DNA of 64,000 bases from Symsagittifera roscoffensis. Lineage: Eukaryota; Xenacoelomorpha; Acoela; Convolutidae. The DNA is taken from positions 30,344,390 to 30,408,389 of the forward strand of contig NC_087070.1 of assembly GCF_963678635.1 (NCBI RefSeq), in the 5' to 3' direction. The translations under genes were made by a program, and so were the position numbers. This document shows, in pieces, positions 8,088-18,335 of the stretch (its first letter is position 1; every line of letters starts with the position of its first letter). The notes under the pieces were generated by a model that worked only from the letters and a program-made list of their open reading frames with translations, did not search any database and was not told the origin of the DNA.

Positions 8088-9393
8088 TTTAATCCCGAGT
8101 GAAGCAACTCACAGCTCCTTGGACTTATTTGAGAAACCGCCTTTACTTGTCACTTTTGAAAATGCATTCACCCAAAAAATTGGACCTTCCTACTCTCCTG
8201 ATGGTCCTATGCTCGAGTTTGAAGTACTCGGCGACAGAAATAATTTCATCGATCTTCAACGTACTCGTTTGGAAATAGTTGCACGAATTGTTCGAAGCAA
8301 TGGAAACGTGCTTCGAACGCATGCTACAGAGGCGGCAAACAGAGATACGCCGTATTTTGTTATCAATCCTTCATCTTCATTATTTTCTGAGTGTACACTG
8401 TCTCTGAATGGTGAAAAAATATCAACTACCAATGCTAATTTTGCCCATAAAAGCTTTAGTGAGACCGAGTTTTCATACGGTAATGATGCCAAGAAAACAT
8501 GGTTGGCTTGTCAAGGTTTTTATTATGAAGAAAATCCATCAGCCATTGACGGTGCTGGAAGGAGAGCTGATGATGTTACGGAGCGTAAAGGTCTCGTTGC
8601 GGCCTCGAGCGAGCTGAAGCTATTTGGTAAAATTGCTTGCGACTTTTTGTCGTGTGACAAGCATCTACTTAGCGGTGTGACAATAAGATTGTCTCTTAGA
8701 CGTTCTCCTAATGGTTTTGTTGTCATATCTGAAGATGCAGCTAAACACTACAAGGTCCAAATAATCGAAGCTAACCTCTATGTCAGAAAGATGACTGTGA
8801 CTGACTATGTTCTCTCATCAATAGAAAAAACTTTGTTGAAGAACCCGGCATTTTACAATTACATCGAAGTAGTACCAAAAACGTTTCTCGCAACTGCAGG
8901 AGTACAAAGCTGGCGACAAGAGGATGTTTTTGCAAAAGAACCTGTTCGAAGAATGATAGTAGCAATGAGCATAAACGAAGCATATTTGGGTACTAATAGA
9001 ACAAACCCTTTTCATTACCAGAAATTTGGGTTGAATGAGATCATTGTGTACAGAAACGGTCTACCCATTGCCGGAACTCCCATCTCAACATCAGACAATA
9101 AAAGAATTTATTACAATACGCTTGAGGCTCTTGATTTTGTTTTAAACACTAGTCATGGAATCAGTCTCGCTAATTATGATAATCATTATATTATGGCTTT
9201 TGATCTCACGTCTACTCAGGAGGCTTCACACGATTTTATTCATCCTGAATTGACCAATTGCACTATTTCGCTCGAACTCAAGTTTGACGCAGGTCTCGGT
9301 AATAACGTCGAGTTATTGTTTATGGGAGAGCGTGCATCAACAGTTTATGTGCGTTCAGATAGAAAAATTACCAAAAACACTCTTATGACCTAA
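8077..9393 (+). CDS. MCP: Major capsid protein, double jelly-roll
   Basis: An intact 438-residue protein. It matches the family known in animal genomes as F54H12.2-like, which is the Polinton major capsid protein with two vertical jelly rolls forming trimeric capsomers. Visible family features are the start with SLDLFEKPP, the GPSYSPDGPMLEFEV segment (residues about 36-50), FVINPSSSLFSECTLSLNG around 90-108, and a central part with FLATAGVQSWRQEDVF followed by PVRRMIVAM. The length is typical (about 430-480). The ATG at 8077 overlaps the core protein end. Neighbours are the core protein upstream and the protease 8 bases downstream, a standard late-gene order. Confidence 0.92.
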   Translation: MISNLIPSEATHSSLDLFEKPPLLVTFENAFTQKIGPSYSPDGPMLEFEVLGDRNNFIDLQRTRLEIVARIVRSNGNVLRTHATEAANRDTPYFVINPSSSLFSECTLSLNGEKISTTNANFAHKSFSETEFSYGNDAKKTWLACQGFYYEENPSAIDGAGRRADDVTERKGLVAASSELKLFGKIACDFLSCDKHLLSGVTIRLSLRRSPNGFVVISEDAAKHYKVQIIEANLYVRKMTVTDYVLSSIEKTLLKNPAFYNYIEVVPKTFLATAGVQSWRQEDVFAKEPVRRMIVAMSINEAYLGTNRTNPFHYQKFGLNEIIVYRNGLPIAGTPISTSDNKRIYYNTLEALDFVLNTSHGISLANYDNHYIMAFDLTSTQEASHDFIHPELTNCTISLELKFDAGLGNNVELLFMGERASTVYVRSDRKITKNTLMT

Positions 9394-9400
9394 GATAGAC

Positions 9401-9838
9401 ATGGATAATCTTCAACTAGTAGAAATTATTAACCGTTGTAAAAATTTGAAACATCGCTTTAGAGGTGTTTTTCCGGCAGATTTGCCATGCTCTTCAGTAC
9501 TGAAAAACGATAATACGTTCATGATTATGAATGCCTCACCATCGGATCAACCTGGAACCCACTGGTTGCTTTTTGCTCAAGCTAGAGGACAGATATTCTT
9601 CGCAGATCCTCTAGGTAAACGATTATGTGATTATCCCCTCGTGTACAAGAATATGCGACGTACAATTCACGAGGGAAATCAACTACTGTTGAAAAAACCA
9701 ATACAATCAGCTGATTCAGTGTTATGCGGACTTTATTGTATTTATGTTGCTCATGTTATAATTACAAACAAATTTCCAATTGGTTTCAAACTTAATGATC
9801 ATGATTTGATAAGATTTGCCAAACATATGTTATTCTAA
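9401..9838 (+). CDS. PRO: Adenain-type cysteine protease
   Basis: A 145-residue maturation protease of the adenovirus/Polinton (ULP1-like) family. The catalytic His54 is in GTHWLLF, the acidic residue Asp69 in FFADPLGK, a Gln at 102 suits the oxyanion hole, and the nucleophile is Cys109 in VLCGLYC. All are in the expected order and spacing, and the frame is intact. In relatives it cleaves capsid and core precursors during virion maturation. It follows the major capsid gene directly and ends the dense rightward cluster. Confidence 0.9.
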   Translation: MDNLQLVEIINRCKNLKHRFRGVFPADLPCSSVLKNDNTFMIMNASPSDQPGTHWLLFAQARGQIFFADPLGKRLCDYPLVYKNMRRTIHEGNQLLLKKPIQSADSVLCGLYCIYVAHVIITNKFPIGFKLNDHDLIRFAKHMLF

Positions 9839-9958
9839 ATTAATTTATTGATATTTTTGTAAAATTTATAAATTCGTTTTTTTTTTCAATTCATTCTTAT
9901 TAACAACAAAGTTTTTTTTCTGCAAGTTTATGTGAACCGCGAAAAGTTTTATATCAAG
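9839..9958. other. Spacer after the protease
   Basis: AT-rich non-coding spacer with A/T runs, suitable for a polyadenylation region of the rightward cluster. No clear signal can be singled out. Confidence 0.4.
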
Positions 9959-10050
9959 TCCTTCGAAATATTAAGGCATGGCCGTTTGGTTTAAGGGGCA
10001 ATAGCTAACCCGGCGTTGCTCGTCGCTACGCTCCTCGGGAACGCCTCCCG
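9959..10050 (+). repeat. Left arm of 92-bp internal inverted repeat
   Basis: A GC-rich 92-bp segment that is the reverse complement, with only a few differences, of 13478-13569. It contains TGGCCGTTTGGTTTAAGG, which resembles a tRNA-type A box, and a core GTTGCTCGTCGCTACGC. Weaker similarity continues a short way outside the arm. It may be a SINE-like repeat inserted twice in opposite directions, or the border of a mobile cassette. Confidence 0.85.
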
Positions 10051-10102
10051 CATGTGTAGTAACATTTTTTTTTGATATACAAGAGCGAAAGAAAACCAAT
10101 AT

Positions 10103-10729
10103 TTAAAACTTGAATTTCTTCTCCATGATAAATTTCACAAACAAAGTGTTTGAATCAATTTCCATACAACCATACCCACTTAAAATTATGTCAATTATTT
10201 TAGAAAACTCAGCAGCGTTTTCACCATTCAAAATATTAGTAAAGCGTTCAATTGTTACGTTAGTAATCAGGTCAGTTTGAGTTTGAACAGATTTAGTCTG
10301 CGAGCCGAAGCAAACTTGAGGCAATCGTCTGCGAACTGGAACACCACTAACATTTAAGTTGTTGATGGAGTTATAATTCACAGCTATTTTCAGTTTTTCT
10401 ATCAGAGGGCCAGACAATTCATAGTTGGAGCAACCCAAAATTAAATATTTGAATGCAGAGAGAAGACAAGGAACAACGAAGGCTTTTGAAGTCATCTTGT
10501 TAAGTAAATCGGTAGACTTTTTCGTAAATTCGACCAGCACATGATAATGTTTTTCGTTGTCAATCGAATGGTTGCAAAAATCTAATTTATTCGAATGGGA
10601 GGATACTGCAAAATTTGCTTTTGAAGCGAAGCCTGAAAAGTTGGGTTCATGATTCAGGATGAAAAATTTGTAATTTTTACGGAACTGTTTGAAATAATCA
10701 GGGGATTGCTCATACATTGCTTCAACCAT
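10103..10729 (-). CDS. Unknown protein with an HUH-like motif (208 aa)
   Basis: Read leftward from ATG at 10729. Near residues 58-66 it has KHYHVLVEF, a His-x-His flanked by hydrophobic residues as in HUH rolling-circle endonucleases and parvovirus NS1 N-terminal domains. An upstream strand-like FFILNHEP could be motif 1, and the later AFKYLILG could belong to the motif 3 region. There is no helicase domain, and I cannot identify a clear catalytic Tyr-x-x-Lys. The gene lies inside the 92-bp inverted-repeat cassette, 37 bases downstream of a PC4-like gene on the same strand. The HUH assignment is an inference from one motif; it may be an unrelated protein. Confidence 0.4.
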   Translation of the reverse strand: MVEAMYEQSPDYFKQFRKNYKFFILNHEPNFSGFASKANFAVSSHSNKLDFCNHSIDNEKHYHVLVEFTKKSTDLLNKMTSKAFVVPCLLSAFKYLILGCSNYELSGPLIEKLKIAVNYNSINNLNVSGVPVRRRLPQVCFGSQTKSVQTQTDLITNVTIERFTNILNGENAAEFSKIIDIILSGYGCMEIDSNTLFVKFIMEKKFKF

Positions 10730-10766
10730 TGCTTTGAAGTTTCAATTGAATAACGAGTTGATAATG

Positions 10767-11126
10767 TTACACAACCCGACAGTTATCATCGTTTTCACTT
10801 TCGCATTCCTTTTCAGAGCATGAATATTTTTTAGATTTGTTTCGCTTTTTTCTAAGTTTTTCAGTCACGTCGCAGTTTTTTGCTTTCGTCAACCTTTTGA
10901 TTTTTGTATAATTGTCCGCCAAGGACTCGAATTCACCAGTTGACAAAGTTATTCCTTGTCGATACTTGAAAGTTCCCTCTTCGTCTTTTTTGTACAATTT
11001 GATAGTTATGTAAGTACCGGTCTGTGCAAAAGTTTTTGCACCGACTCTAACTAAACGTTTATCATTCGAAGATATATCCCTAAAATCATCGAAATAGTCT
11101 ATATCCGTGTCAAGAGAAGCGTACAT
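10767..11126 (-). CDS. PC4/SUB1-like ssDNA-binding protein, copy 2
   Basis: A 119-residue protein from ATG at 11126. Residues about 24-82 have the PC4 C-terminal domain layout: KRLVRVG, then YITIKLYKKDEEG, then the turn and strand RQGITLSTGEFESL, and an amphipathic helix. The remaining 35 residues form a Lys/Ser/Glu-rich tail. The order is reversed relative to host PC4, in which the basic Ser-rich part is N-terminal. It probably binds single-stranded DNA and acts in replication or transcription of the element. It pairs with the HUH-like gene downstream and diverges from the rightward gene beginning near 11753. Confidence 0.65.
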   Translation of the reverse strand: MYASLDTDIDYFDDFRDISSNDKRLVRVGAKTFAQTGTYITIKLYKKDEEGTFKYRQGITLSTGEFESLADNYTKIKRLTKAKNCDVTEKLRKKRNKSKKYSCSEKECESENDDNCRVV

Positions 11127-11752
11127 TATAAATGAATAACAACCAACTGGTTTTTAGTGTGGAACGTTGAAGAATGACTGATCACAGTATACGAGACAGA
11201 TCATGCGCTCCCAAAGTAAAAATTTAGGTGATAACGTTTACGAGCGCCCTAAGCCATATTGATAAGACTTAATCACCAAGGATATAATTTCTTTAACGAT
11301 AAACCTCTTTTTATATGGGTATTTAGTTACTTTTTCCCCCGGCTATACTCTAAAAATCTTCTAGTGTTATTTATTGTGACGGTTATTTTAATGACTGTTA
11401 TGAATCATGGTAATGAATTTCTAACAGCATAACAAAGAATGTCTGGCAAACTATCATGAAAACTTGATTTTGAGTGCTTTCGCCCGTAGCCACTATAATA
11501 AAGCTATCACATAAATCTAAAAAATCGGGTTTTCACATTCATTCCTAACATGAGCTCAGGCGTCATGCTTAAAAGAATGAATAAAACTTGATAGCCTCGC
11601 CTAAAAAGTTACTAGCTTTGACCTAATTGAACTATGCCACCCCTTTCCTGATCTCATTCTCATTAATAAACTTTTCATACTTTTCATTCTCTCAATTTCA
11701 TTTCGGTACTTCAGTCATTTCATTTTAACAAAACTTTAAACCTCTTCAAGTC
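11127..11752. promoter_or_regulatory. Divergent intergenic region, presumed bidirectional promoter
   Basis: A 626-base gene-free region between a leftward gene pair and a rightward gene. It is AT-rich with no long open frame. The segment before 11753 (ACTTCAGTCATTTCATTTT) resembles that just before the polymerase start at 14284 (TTACTTCAGTAACTTCAAC), which may reflect shared late-leader or promoter elements. Promoter function is inferred from position. Confidence 0.35.
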
Positions 11753-12395
11753 ATGACTAGTCCTTTACAAATAATCTCAGTGTCTGATCGAGAAAGAACA
11801 ATTATCTACCAAACATACAGGAGAGAGTCGATTGCAGTCATCCATCAACAGAAAGAGAGTCTCTCCGTCTACAGCAAGTCCGTTCAATGACTTGGCTCCC
11901 CGAAAAAACGACGAGAATCAAAACGAGGAATGGACTACAAAAAGTCATATCATGCTACCGAACTACCTCCTTGATCACATCGATCTACTTAGACAGAATC
12001 GAAAACGAATGTACGAGAGTTGCACTATTCACGAGAGCTATCCGGCATTAGAAAAGACGGAGATAAACGACACAACCTCGCTCGAGCAGTCTCCAAGAAA
12101 AATTCTCTTCGCGTATGACTGCGAGTCAATGCCGTTTTATGAAAATCAGGAGGGATGTATTCGTGATTATGCAGAGCGCGAAGCGTACTGGGATATTCCG
12201 ACAGCAATGTCTCGCGAGTCGTTTGTTAGGGGAGCAGTTTCAACTCCAGAACAATCAACTTCCTATTCGGATGCTCGGGTTTCATCTAGTGCGGAGACAA
12301 TTGATCTAGTCACCCCAGATCTCATTCAAGGCACTCCTCTAAATGCAGCTTGCTATGCGCCAAAAAAGAGAAAACTACAGTTTCGAGGTTTCTAA
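11753..12395 (+). CDS. Unknown accessory protein, start unclear
   Basis: The main frame is open to TAA at 12393-12395 and codes about 187 residues, but it has no ATG upstream of its first well-formed codons near 11832. A short ATG-started frame (11753-11890, 45 codons) overlaps its beginning in another frame. Either a frameshift near 11830-11890 or a small intron joins them. The protein is hydrophilic, Ser/Thr/Glu-rich, with NYLLDHIDLLRQNRKRM in the middle and a basic end KKRKLQ that could be a nuclear signal. I do not recognise it. It lies inside the inverted-repeat cassette. Confidence 0.4.
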
Positions 12396-13477
12396 TAACT
12401 TAAACAAAAAACTTTCCTTTGTTTCAAATATTATTCCAAGGTTTTATATTTTCATTTTTGTTTGATTTGACTTCTAAGCTGTTTTAACATTACTGTGTGT
12501 ATATTTTTTGTCCCAGTTTTTATTTTGCTTAGTATATCAATTAAAGTTTGCCCCGTAAAGTTTTCAGCAAAATGTTAGAGAAAAACTAGAAAAAAATCAC
12601 AAATCGAGAATAATTTTACGCTAAAATTGTTGTTTGAGAAAGAATGAGAGAGAGAGAGAGAGAGATAAATACACTTGCTCAGTAGTGAACCCCATTTGGA
12701 ATATCTTTTTCGGGATATTGCTTTCTTTTCAAAAGAAAGATAAATATGGAAGGGTCCAACATTTTCTTGTTGGTAGTCCAACCATATTTATTTGGCTTTT
12801 TTATCAAACACTCTCTGTCCTCTCTCTCATCATACTTTGTGCCCGGTGGGGTTAGCCAGGTCTTACGCAAAGTAACAGAGAGTGTTTTAAGCCATAAATC
12901 TGCATTGTATTACATTCATATACATGTTTTGGGTGTAAAACGGACAATTTTTTGGTAAAAATGTGAAAAAAAAAAATTATGTTTTTTTTTCGAAAAATGA
13001 ACATGACCCTTAACCCTGCTCAGAAATTCATGGCAAACTGATTGAGGGTAGTTTCAATGGATTTGGAGAGAAAAAATTTTTTTCCCAATTCTTTTTTCAA
13101 TATTTTCACAAAAATCAGATTTTCTAAACGCCTACTCTCATTGATTGGGCTATAATTGTTTTTTTAAATTTCTACGCTTGTCCTAATTTCGTATCAGATA
13201 GCTCCTAAAAATTTCAAACCACATTCACTTGAATTTAAAACGAGAACGAATAATTCAAGCTAAAAATGAAGGAAAAAAGAAGTTAAAAAATTATGTTTTT
13301 TAAATTTCGAACTTGACCAGTAGAACTGTGCGCGAGGTCCCACAAAACTTACTGGTTTTTTTGTTGATAGATTTAAAAGACACTTTTTTAAACAATACTT
13401 TTCCTTTTTGCACAACATAAAAAGTTTGAGGTTTTCCTTTATTTTGAAAAAAAAAATTTTCACTTGAAATTACAGAA
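12396..13477. other. Gene-free part of the cassette
   Basis: AT-rich sequence without a convincing gene. It contains a pure GA microsatellite at about 12646-12664, a short inverted pair around CAAATATGG/CCATATTT (12735-12790), and poly-A/T tracts near 12965-12990. The short open frames on both strands here are low-complexity and unsupported. Confidence 0.55.
12644..12666. repeat. GA dinucleotide microsatellite
   Basis: A run of alternating G and A of just over twenty bases within the gene-free part of the cassette. Confidence 0.85.
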
Positions 13478-13569
13478 CGGGAGGTGTTCCCGAGGAGCGT
13501 AGCGACGAGCAACGCTGGGTTAGCTATTGCCACTTAAACCAAACGGCCATGCCTTAATATTTCGAAGGA
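13478..13569 (-). repeat. Right arm of 92-bp internal inverted repeat
   Basis: Reverse complement of 9959-10050. The two arms enclose 3.4 kb with three genes that are not part of the core Polinton set. Outer flanks of both arms also resemble each other weakly over about 20 bases. Confidence 0.85.
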
Positions 13570-14283
13570 CAAGATATGAAATGTTTCACGGGACACTGAA
13601 TGACATGAAGGAAATTTTGATTCCGATATCTTTTACACATTCAAATGACAATCTATGCTTATCATGCATCGGTAACTATCAAGGTGTCAAATTTGCAAAA
13701 TTTTCATTTTTTAAGTTTACTATTTTATTTCAACTTAATTAGTTAGTTGAGGGCTTTACTTTCTGAATACTTTTATCTCATGTTTCTACTTTTTATTATA
13801 CCTATTTACGCAAACCAAGAAGTGGGCTTGAAATCATTAGGAAATTAGTGTTTCACGGTTAAAATTAGTCAGAAAAAGTTTTAGGCTCTATCTGAATCAT
13901 TCTAAGCTTTAAATTTTGTAATTTAGTGCTGAAATGTTAATTGAAAGTCTAAACCAGTCCCCTAAAAAATGCCAAAACTTTATCGCTAACCCTTAAAATT
14001 AACAGCAAAAGTTTGAGGCTGTAAATGATTCAGTTTTTAGTATACAAAACCCCTGCACTTGAGCAGAGTGATGAGACATTTAGAGCTTAAAGCTAGAATA
14101 AACCCTGTTTTTGGAAAGGAAAGTACTTATTGTCAAGACGGCGAAGTATAATTCTCGTTGATGGCTTCTACTTGCCCTTACCCGCAAAGTTTTTTGGTGC
14201 TAGTCACTTCTCGCTTTTGCTTTTTCATAACCAGTTCTACTTCTTGAAATTTTCCTGAATTACTTCAGTAACTTCAACAAACA
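13570..14283. other. Spacer before the DNA polymerase gene
   Basis: AT-rich with no supported open frame. The last 50 bases, which are pyrimidine-rich and end CAACAAACA before the ATG, are presumably the polymerase leader. Confidence 0.5.
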
Positions 14284-15323
14284 ATGCCGAACTCTACTTC
14301 TATCGCGACACCTGTTCCTTGCCAGCAGTGCGGAAAAATACTGAGCTCTAAAAGGAACTTGAGAAGACATGAGCAAAAAGTTCACAAGATCCTTCCTCCC
14401 CCTCCTCCTCAAACTGTTTGCGATGAGTGTCTCGAGTCATTCGAGAGTTTGTCGGAAGCCCGAGAGCACGTCGAGCTGGTACATGACATGACTTCGAATA
14501 GTCATTGTATCTATTGCCATACAATATTTCTCACCGCGGAACGCTATGGACAACACTTGCTGAAGAAGCACGCATTGCCAGTTTGGGACGGCATTGAGAC
14601 GACGTCTTCCGCTGCCCCAACGGAAAGCGCGTTCAGAGGCAAATTGCGTCGATACGATCTAAAAGTTGGTGAAAAAGAAATGGATTTGCTTCAAGTCATG
14701 ATGCAAAACAAGGAGGAAATAGATGCTCTTATACTGGAAAGGGTCAAAGAGGGTCCGAACAAGGTGCAATTCCACGTGGAAGTGGGAATGATCAAAATTC
14801 CCACTGTGCAAGACGGGGACAGAGGAAACTTCGAAAGGACCATGCTGTTTCTGAACACTAAGACATTGACAGTGTACTTCGAGGGAATAGCTGGGGTTCA
14901 ATTCTTGGAACTGATTGAACATATGGTCAACCAAGTCAATTCGTTCTCTTCTCATGGTAGCGGATGGATTATTGACAGAATTGAAAAATTGCAAATCAGT
15001 TTCGCGGCCTTCTCGCCAATAAGAGCAGGATCCTACCTCGAGCTATCTGATGCACTCAGCGCAGCATCTACTCTGCTCACAAATATCAACACTAAAGATG
15101 ATGACCGTTGCTTTCTCTACTGCTTGGTTGCCGCATATCACAATGTGAATGAGCCGGCCCTCTACCCCACATCTCGACGGTGGCTGGAGAAAAACAAAGT
15201 CTCAACCTACAATCTCGACAAAGAAGGAATTGTGAAAATCAATGGGGAATACGAAATGCCAATGGGTCTGATGGATATGGACAGATTTGAAAAGTTGAAC
15301 AATTGTCAAATCAACGTCTTCCG
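14284..15323 (+). CDS. POLB: Protein-primed DNA polymerase B, exon 1 (zinc fingers and N-terminal domain)
   Basis: Starts at ATG 14284. Three C2H2-type zinc fingers come first: CQQCGKI...H..H (about residues 14-35), CDECLES...H..H (47-68) and CIYCHTI...H..H (76-96). Then comes the N-terminal region typical of Polinton polymerases, with GSGWIIDRIEKLQ and DDDRCFLYCLVAAYH. The exon ends at 15323 in CG followed by GTAAGC. The next exon starts after TTCTGTTCAG at 15445, and the codon is completed across the intron. The split restores the family-typical sequence at the junction, so the TAA at 15325 is intronic and not a stop. Confidence 0.9.
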
Positions 15324-15444
15324 GTAAGCAAATTCTAGTTGCCTTCTGAAAATTTTAAAATTGCTTTAATAATGTTCTTCACCTATTCAAACACCCTTTT
15401 TATTTCATTCCAAACCTAGGTATAAAAATTATTTTTCTGTTCAG
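15324..15444 (+). other. Spliceosomal intron 1 of the polymerase gene
   Basis: 121 bases, GTAAGC...TTTTTCTGTTCAG, phase 2. Donor and polypyrimidine/acceptor match animal consensus, and removal joins two parts of one conserved domain in frame. Confidence 0.88.
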
Positions 15445-18006
15445 GTACAACGATGGCGAATTGTTGCCCATAAGAGTATCGAGCAGATTCACTACTAGCC
15501 TGATTGTGGACTTGTTGCTGCTGACAGATGGATCAAAATATCACTATGTGTTGATAAGTGATCTCCAGAAACTGGTCGAGTACGTGCGGCACAAAAAGCA
15601 CCGATTTCAATCTGAGATTTGTCGCAAATGTTTCCACACATGCGCTTCATTCAAAACTCTGAGAAGACATCAAGAACTGTGCTACCAAGACGAAGATGTC
15701 GTCATAACAATGCCCAAGCCGGGAAAAGATGACCACAAGTTCAAAAACTTAACAGCTCGTTGGTACGTACCCAGAGTAATCTACTTTGATTTGGAGTCCC
15801 TGCTCTTACCAGTATACGGACCGCAACCTGATCCGCGAAAATCTAGCACGCAAACAATTGAAATCCATCAACCGTGCGGCTACGCGTTAGCAGTAATCGA
15901 ATTTGGGAAAAAAGACCTTTTAAAGTTTGAGCTTAAAAGAGGACCGAATGTGATGGAAGAGCTAATTAGCTCCCTTGAATCGTTAGCCAGACAAATTTAC
16001 GTAGAAAAAAGGAAATATTACACTTTCACTGGTATAACAGACCAGGAACGGGAAGATGCTACAATTTGTTGGATATGCGAGAATGATTTTTCCGACAATG
16101 ATCAAGTGGTACTTGATCATTGCCATTACACCAACAAGTTCCTGGGTTGGGCACACAATGAGTGTAACGTTAATAGAAAAACAACAAATTACATTCCAGT
16201 GGTAGCTCATAATTTGTCAAATTATGATTTACACTTTATAATCAAAGCGCTGGCAAAAAGAGATTCGGAAAACACTTTTTCCGTAATACCCGCATCTGAA
16301 GAAAAATATATATTCTTGACAATCTCAGTATATATAAAAACGTACACGGACAAAAACGGCAAAATCAAAAAACTCTACGAAAATCTGAGGTTCATCGATT
16401 CGTATAGGTTCATGCTAGCATCGTTGGCAAAACTTGTCGATAATTTGCCCAACGAAAAGTTTTTTCTGCTGGAGAACTATTTTGAAAAACTCGGCCACTC
16501 AGCTGAAAAAGTCAGTCTGTTGAAACAGAAAGGGCATTACCCCTACTCATACTTCAACTCATTCGAAAAATTCCGAGAAACTCGCCTTCCCCCACGAGCA
16601 ATGTGGAAAAATAGTCTAACAGGAGGGGATGTGAGTGTTTCAAGAAGCGAGTACAATCATGCCCTTAAAGTTTTCACCGAACTGAAGTGTGGCTCACTTG
16701 GTGATTACCACGACTTGTACTTGACTACAGATGTGCTATTGCTTGCTTCCGTTTTCGAAGCTTTTCGGGAAGTTTGCTATCAAACATACGGGCTGGATTG
16801 TGCCTGTTACTTCACGGCAAGTAACCTTTCCGGGGACGCCTTTTTAAAAGTTTGTAAGCCCGAACTGAAACTCTTAACGGACCGTGAACATCTGGACCTT
16901 GTGCAGCGAATGATACGAGGAGGCATGTCGTCGGTCTATGCGCGCCGATTTTACAAAGCAAACAATAAATACCTCGACCTCAGAACCATCAAGCTACATC
17001 CTCAATATTGATGCAAACAATTTGTACGGGGGGATAATGAAACACTGCCCTTTGCCATTAAACGATTTTTCAATAGTTGAAAAAAGTCTGGCAGACATAC
17101 TGCTCACCAGCGAAACCTCAGAGTGGGGTTATATAGTTGAAGTCAATTTAACCATACCCGAAGAGCTTCACGACGTCTTTGCTGATTACCCCCTTGCCCC
17201 CTCTCGTGAAGTAGTGGACATCGGTGCAATGAGCAACGAGCAAGTCGACATGTTGGGAAAATTGGGAATCACCACACTGCCAAAAGTGCCAAAGCTTCTA
17301 CAGACCTTGCATCCTAAAGAAGGTTATGTTTTGCACTACCTTACCCTAAAATTGTTCCATGAGCTGGGAATGAAAATAACTCACCTCGGAAAAGTTTTTC
17401 AGTTCCGCCAAAGTCACTGGATGGCACCCTTTGTCGACCTCAACACCCGCCTACGAAAAGCCGCGGTAAATAAATTCCAGGAGAACTTCTACAAGCTAAT
17501 TGTTAATTCAGCTTTCGGTAAGACAATGGAGTCTAAGTTAGGAAGAAAGAAGCTGGAGATTGTAAGGAATGAGAGAGAACTTTTACAAAAAACAGCTCTG
17601 AGCACAATGAAAAGCTTTCAAATCATTGACGATCAATTAGCCACAATTAGCTTTTCAGTAACAAAAATATTGTGGGATAAACCTATGATAGTTGGTGCGA
17701 CCATCCTAGACCTCGCCAAGCGTTTCATGTTTCAGTTTCATTATCAAAAAATGAAAACAAATCTAAACTTGGAACTCCTTTACTCCGACACGGATAGTTT
17801 TATTTACGCTATAAAAACTGATGGCGTTTACCGAGACTTGGAGAAAACAAAAGCTGATTTCGACTTTTCAAATTACGATAAGGACCATTTCTTGTTCGAG
17901 GATACCAACAAGAAAGTTGTGCTGAAGTTCAAAGACGAGACTGGTGGGAAGCCGATCAGAGAATTCATCGCCCTAAAACCGAAACTATATTCGGTCGTCC
18001 TTAATG
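15445..18006 (+). pseudogene. POLB: Protein-primed DNA polymerase B, exon 2 (exonuclease and palm), one frameshift
   Basis: Carries the 3'-5' exonuclease motifs Exo I (YFDLESLL), Exo II (HNLSNYDLHF) and Exo III (YHDLYLTTDVLLL). The polymerase motifs are A (NIDANNLYGG), B (LIVNSAFGKT) and C (YSDTDSF). A Cys/His cluster between Exo I and Exo II (CWIC...DHCHYTNKFLGWAH) looks like an HNH/zinc-type insertion seen in this polymerase group. The reading frame shifts by +1 between about 16965 and 16985, just before motif A: upstream it would stop at 17009, downstream it is open to the donor at 18007. All catalytic residues are visible, so one indel is the only damage. The enzyme should replicate the element using a protein primer, by family analogy. 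Confidence 0.9.
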
Positions 18007-18335
18007 GTAAATAAATTTTAAGCCACCCTTCCACCCCCCATTCCTACCTTTTACAGAACAAAATTACCACCACCAACCTACCTACACCCCTTAATTTGTT
18101 GCATTAAACTATGGGCATTTAGCTGATTTAGGCAACATTATACAATGTTGCCTAAATGTTGATTTATCTGACAACATATTCCCTCTTTTTTCCTCTTTTT
18201 TAATCATAATTTAGAGTCTTCTGCCCTTTTTTGGTAAAATGAATCAAATTTTGTTCGGTATAAATTGAGTTGCTGAAGTGAAATGAAGCTATCCCCTACG
18301 TTGTAGAAAATAATAATAATTTTGCTTCTGTTTAG
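18007..18335 (+). other. Spliceosomal intron 2 of the polymerase gene
   Basis: 329 bases, GTAAATAA...CTTCTGTTTAG, phase 1. Splicing avoids the TAA at 18012 and joins the thumb region to a C-terminal exon in frame. It contains a perfect 14-bp stem hairpin at 18126-18157. Confidence 0.85.
18126..18157. repeat. Hairpin in polymerase intron 2
   Basis: Arms ATTTAGGCAACATT and AATGTTGCCTAAAT around a 4-base loop ATAC, perfectly paired. It lies inside the intron and could affect splicing, or it may be a remnant of a very short inverted-repeat element. Confidence 0.8.

Noticed and set aside
8256-9015. Antisense and alternative frames inside the major capsid gene
   Set aside because: Shadows of a well-conserved 438-codon gene.
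13260-13533. Two overlapping minus-strand frames near the right cassette arm
   Set aside because: Lys/Phe-rich readings of A/T runs that extend through the GC-rich repeat arm; no family features.
15325-15327. TAA as the end of the 347-residue zinc-finger protein, making it a separate gene
   Set aside because: The TAA is inside a GTAAGC donor; splicing to 15445 continues the conserved polymerase N-terminal domain in frame.
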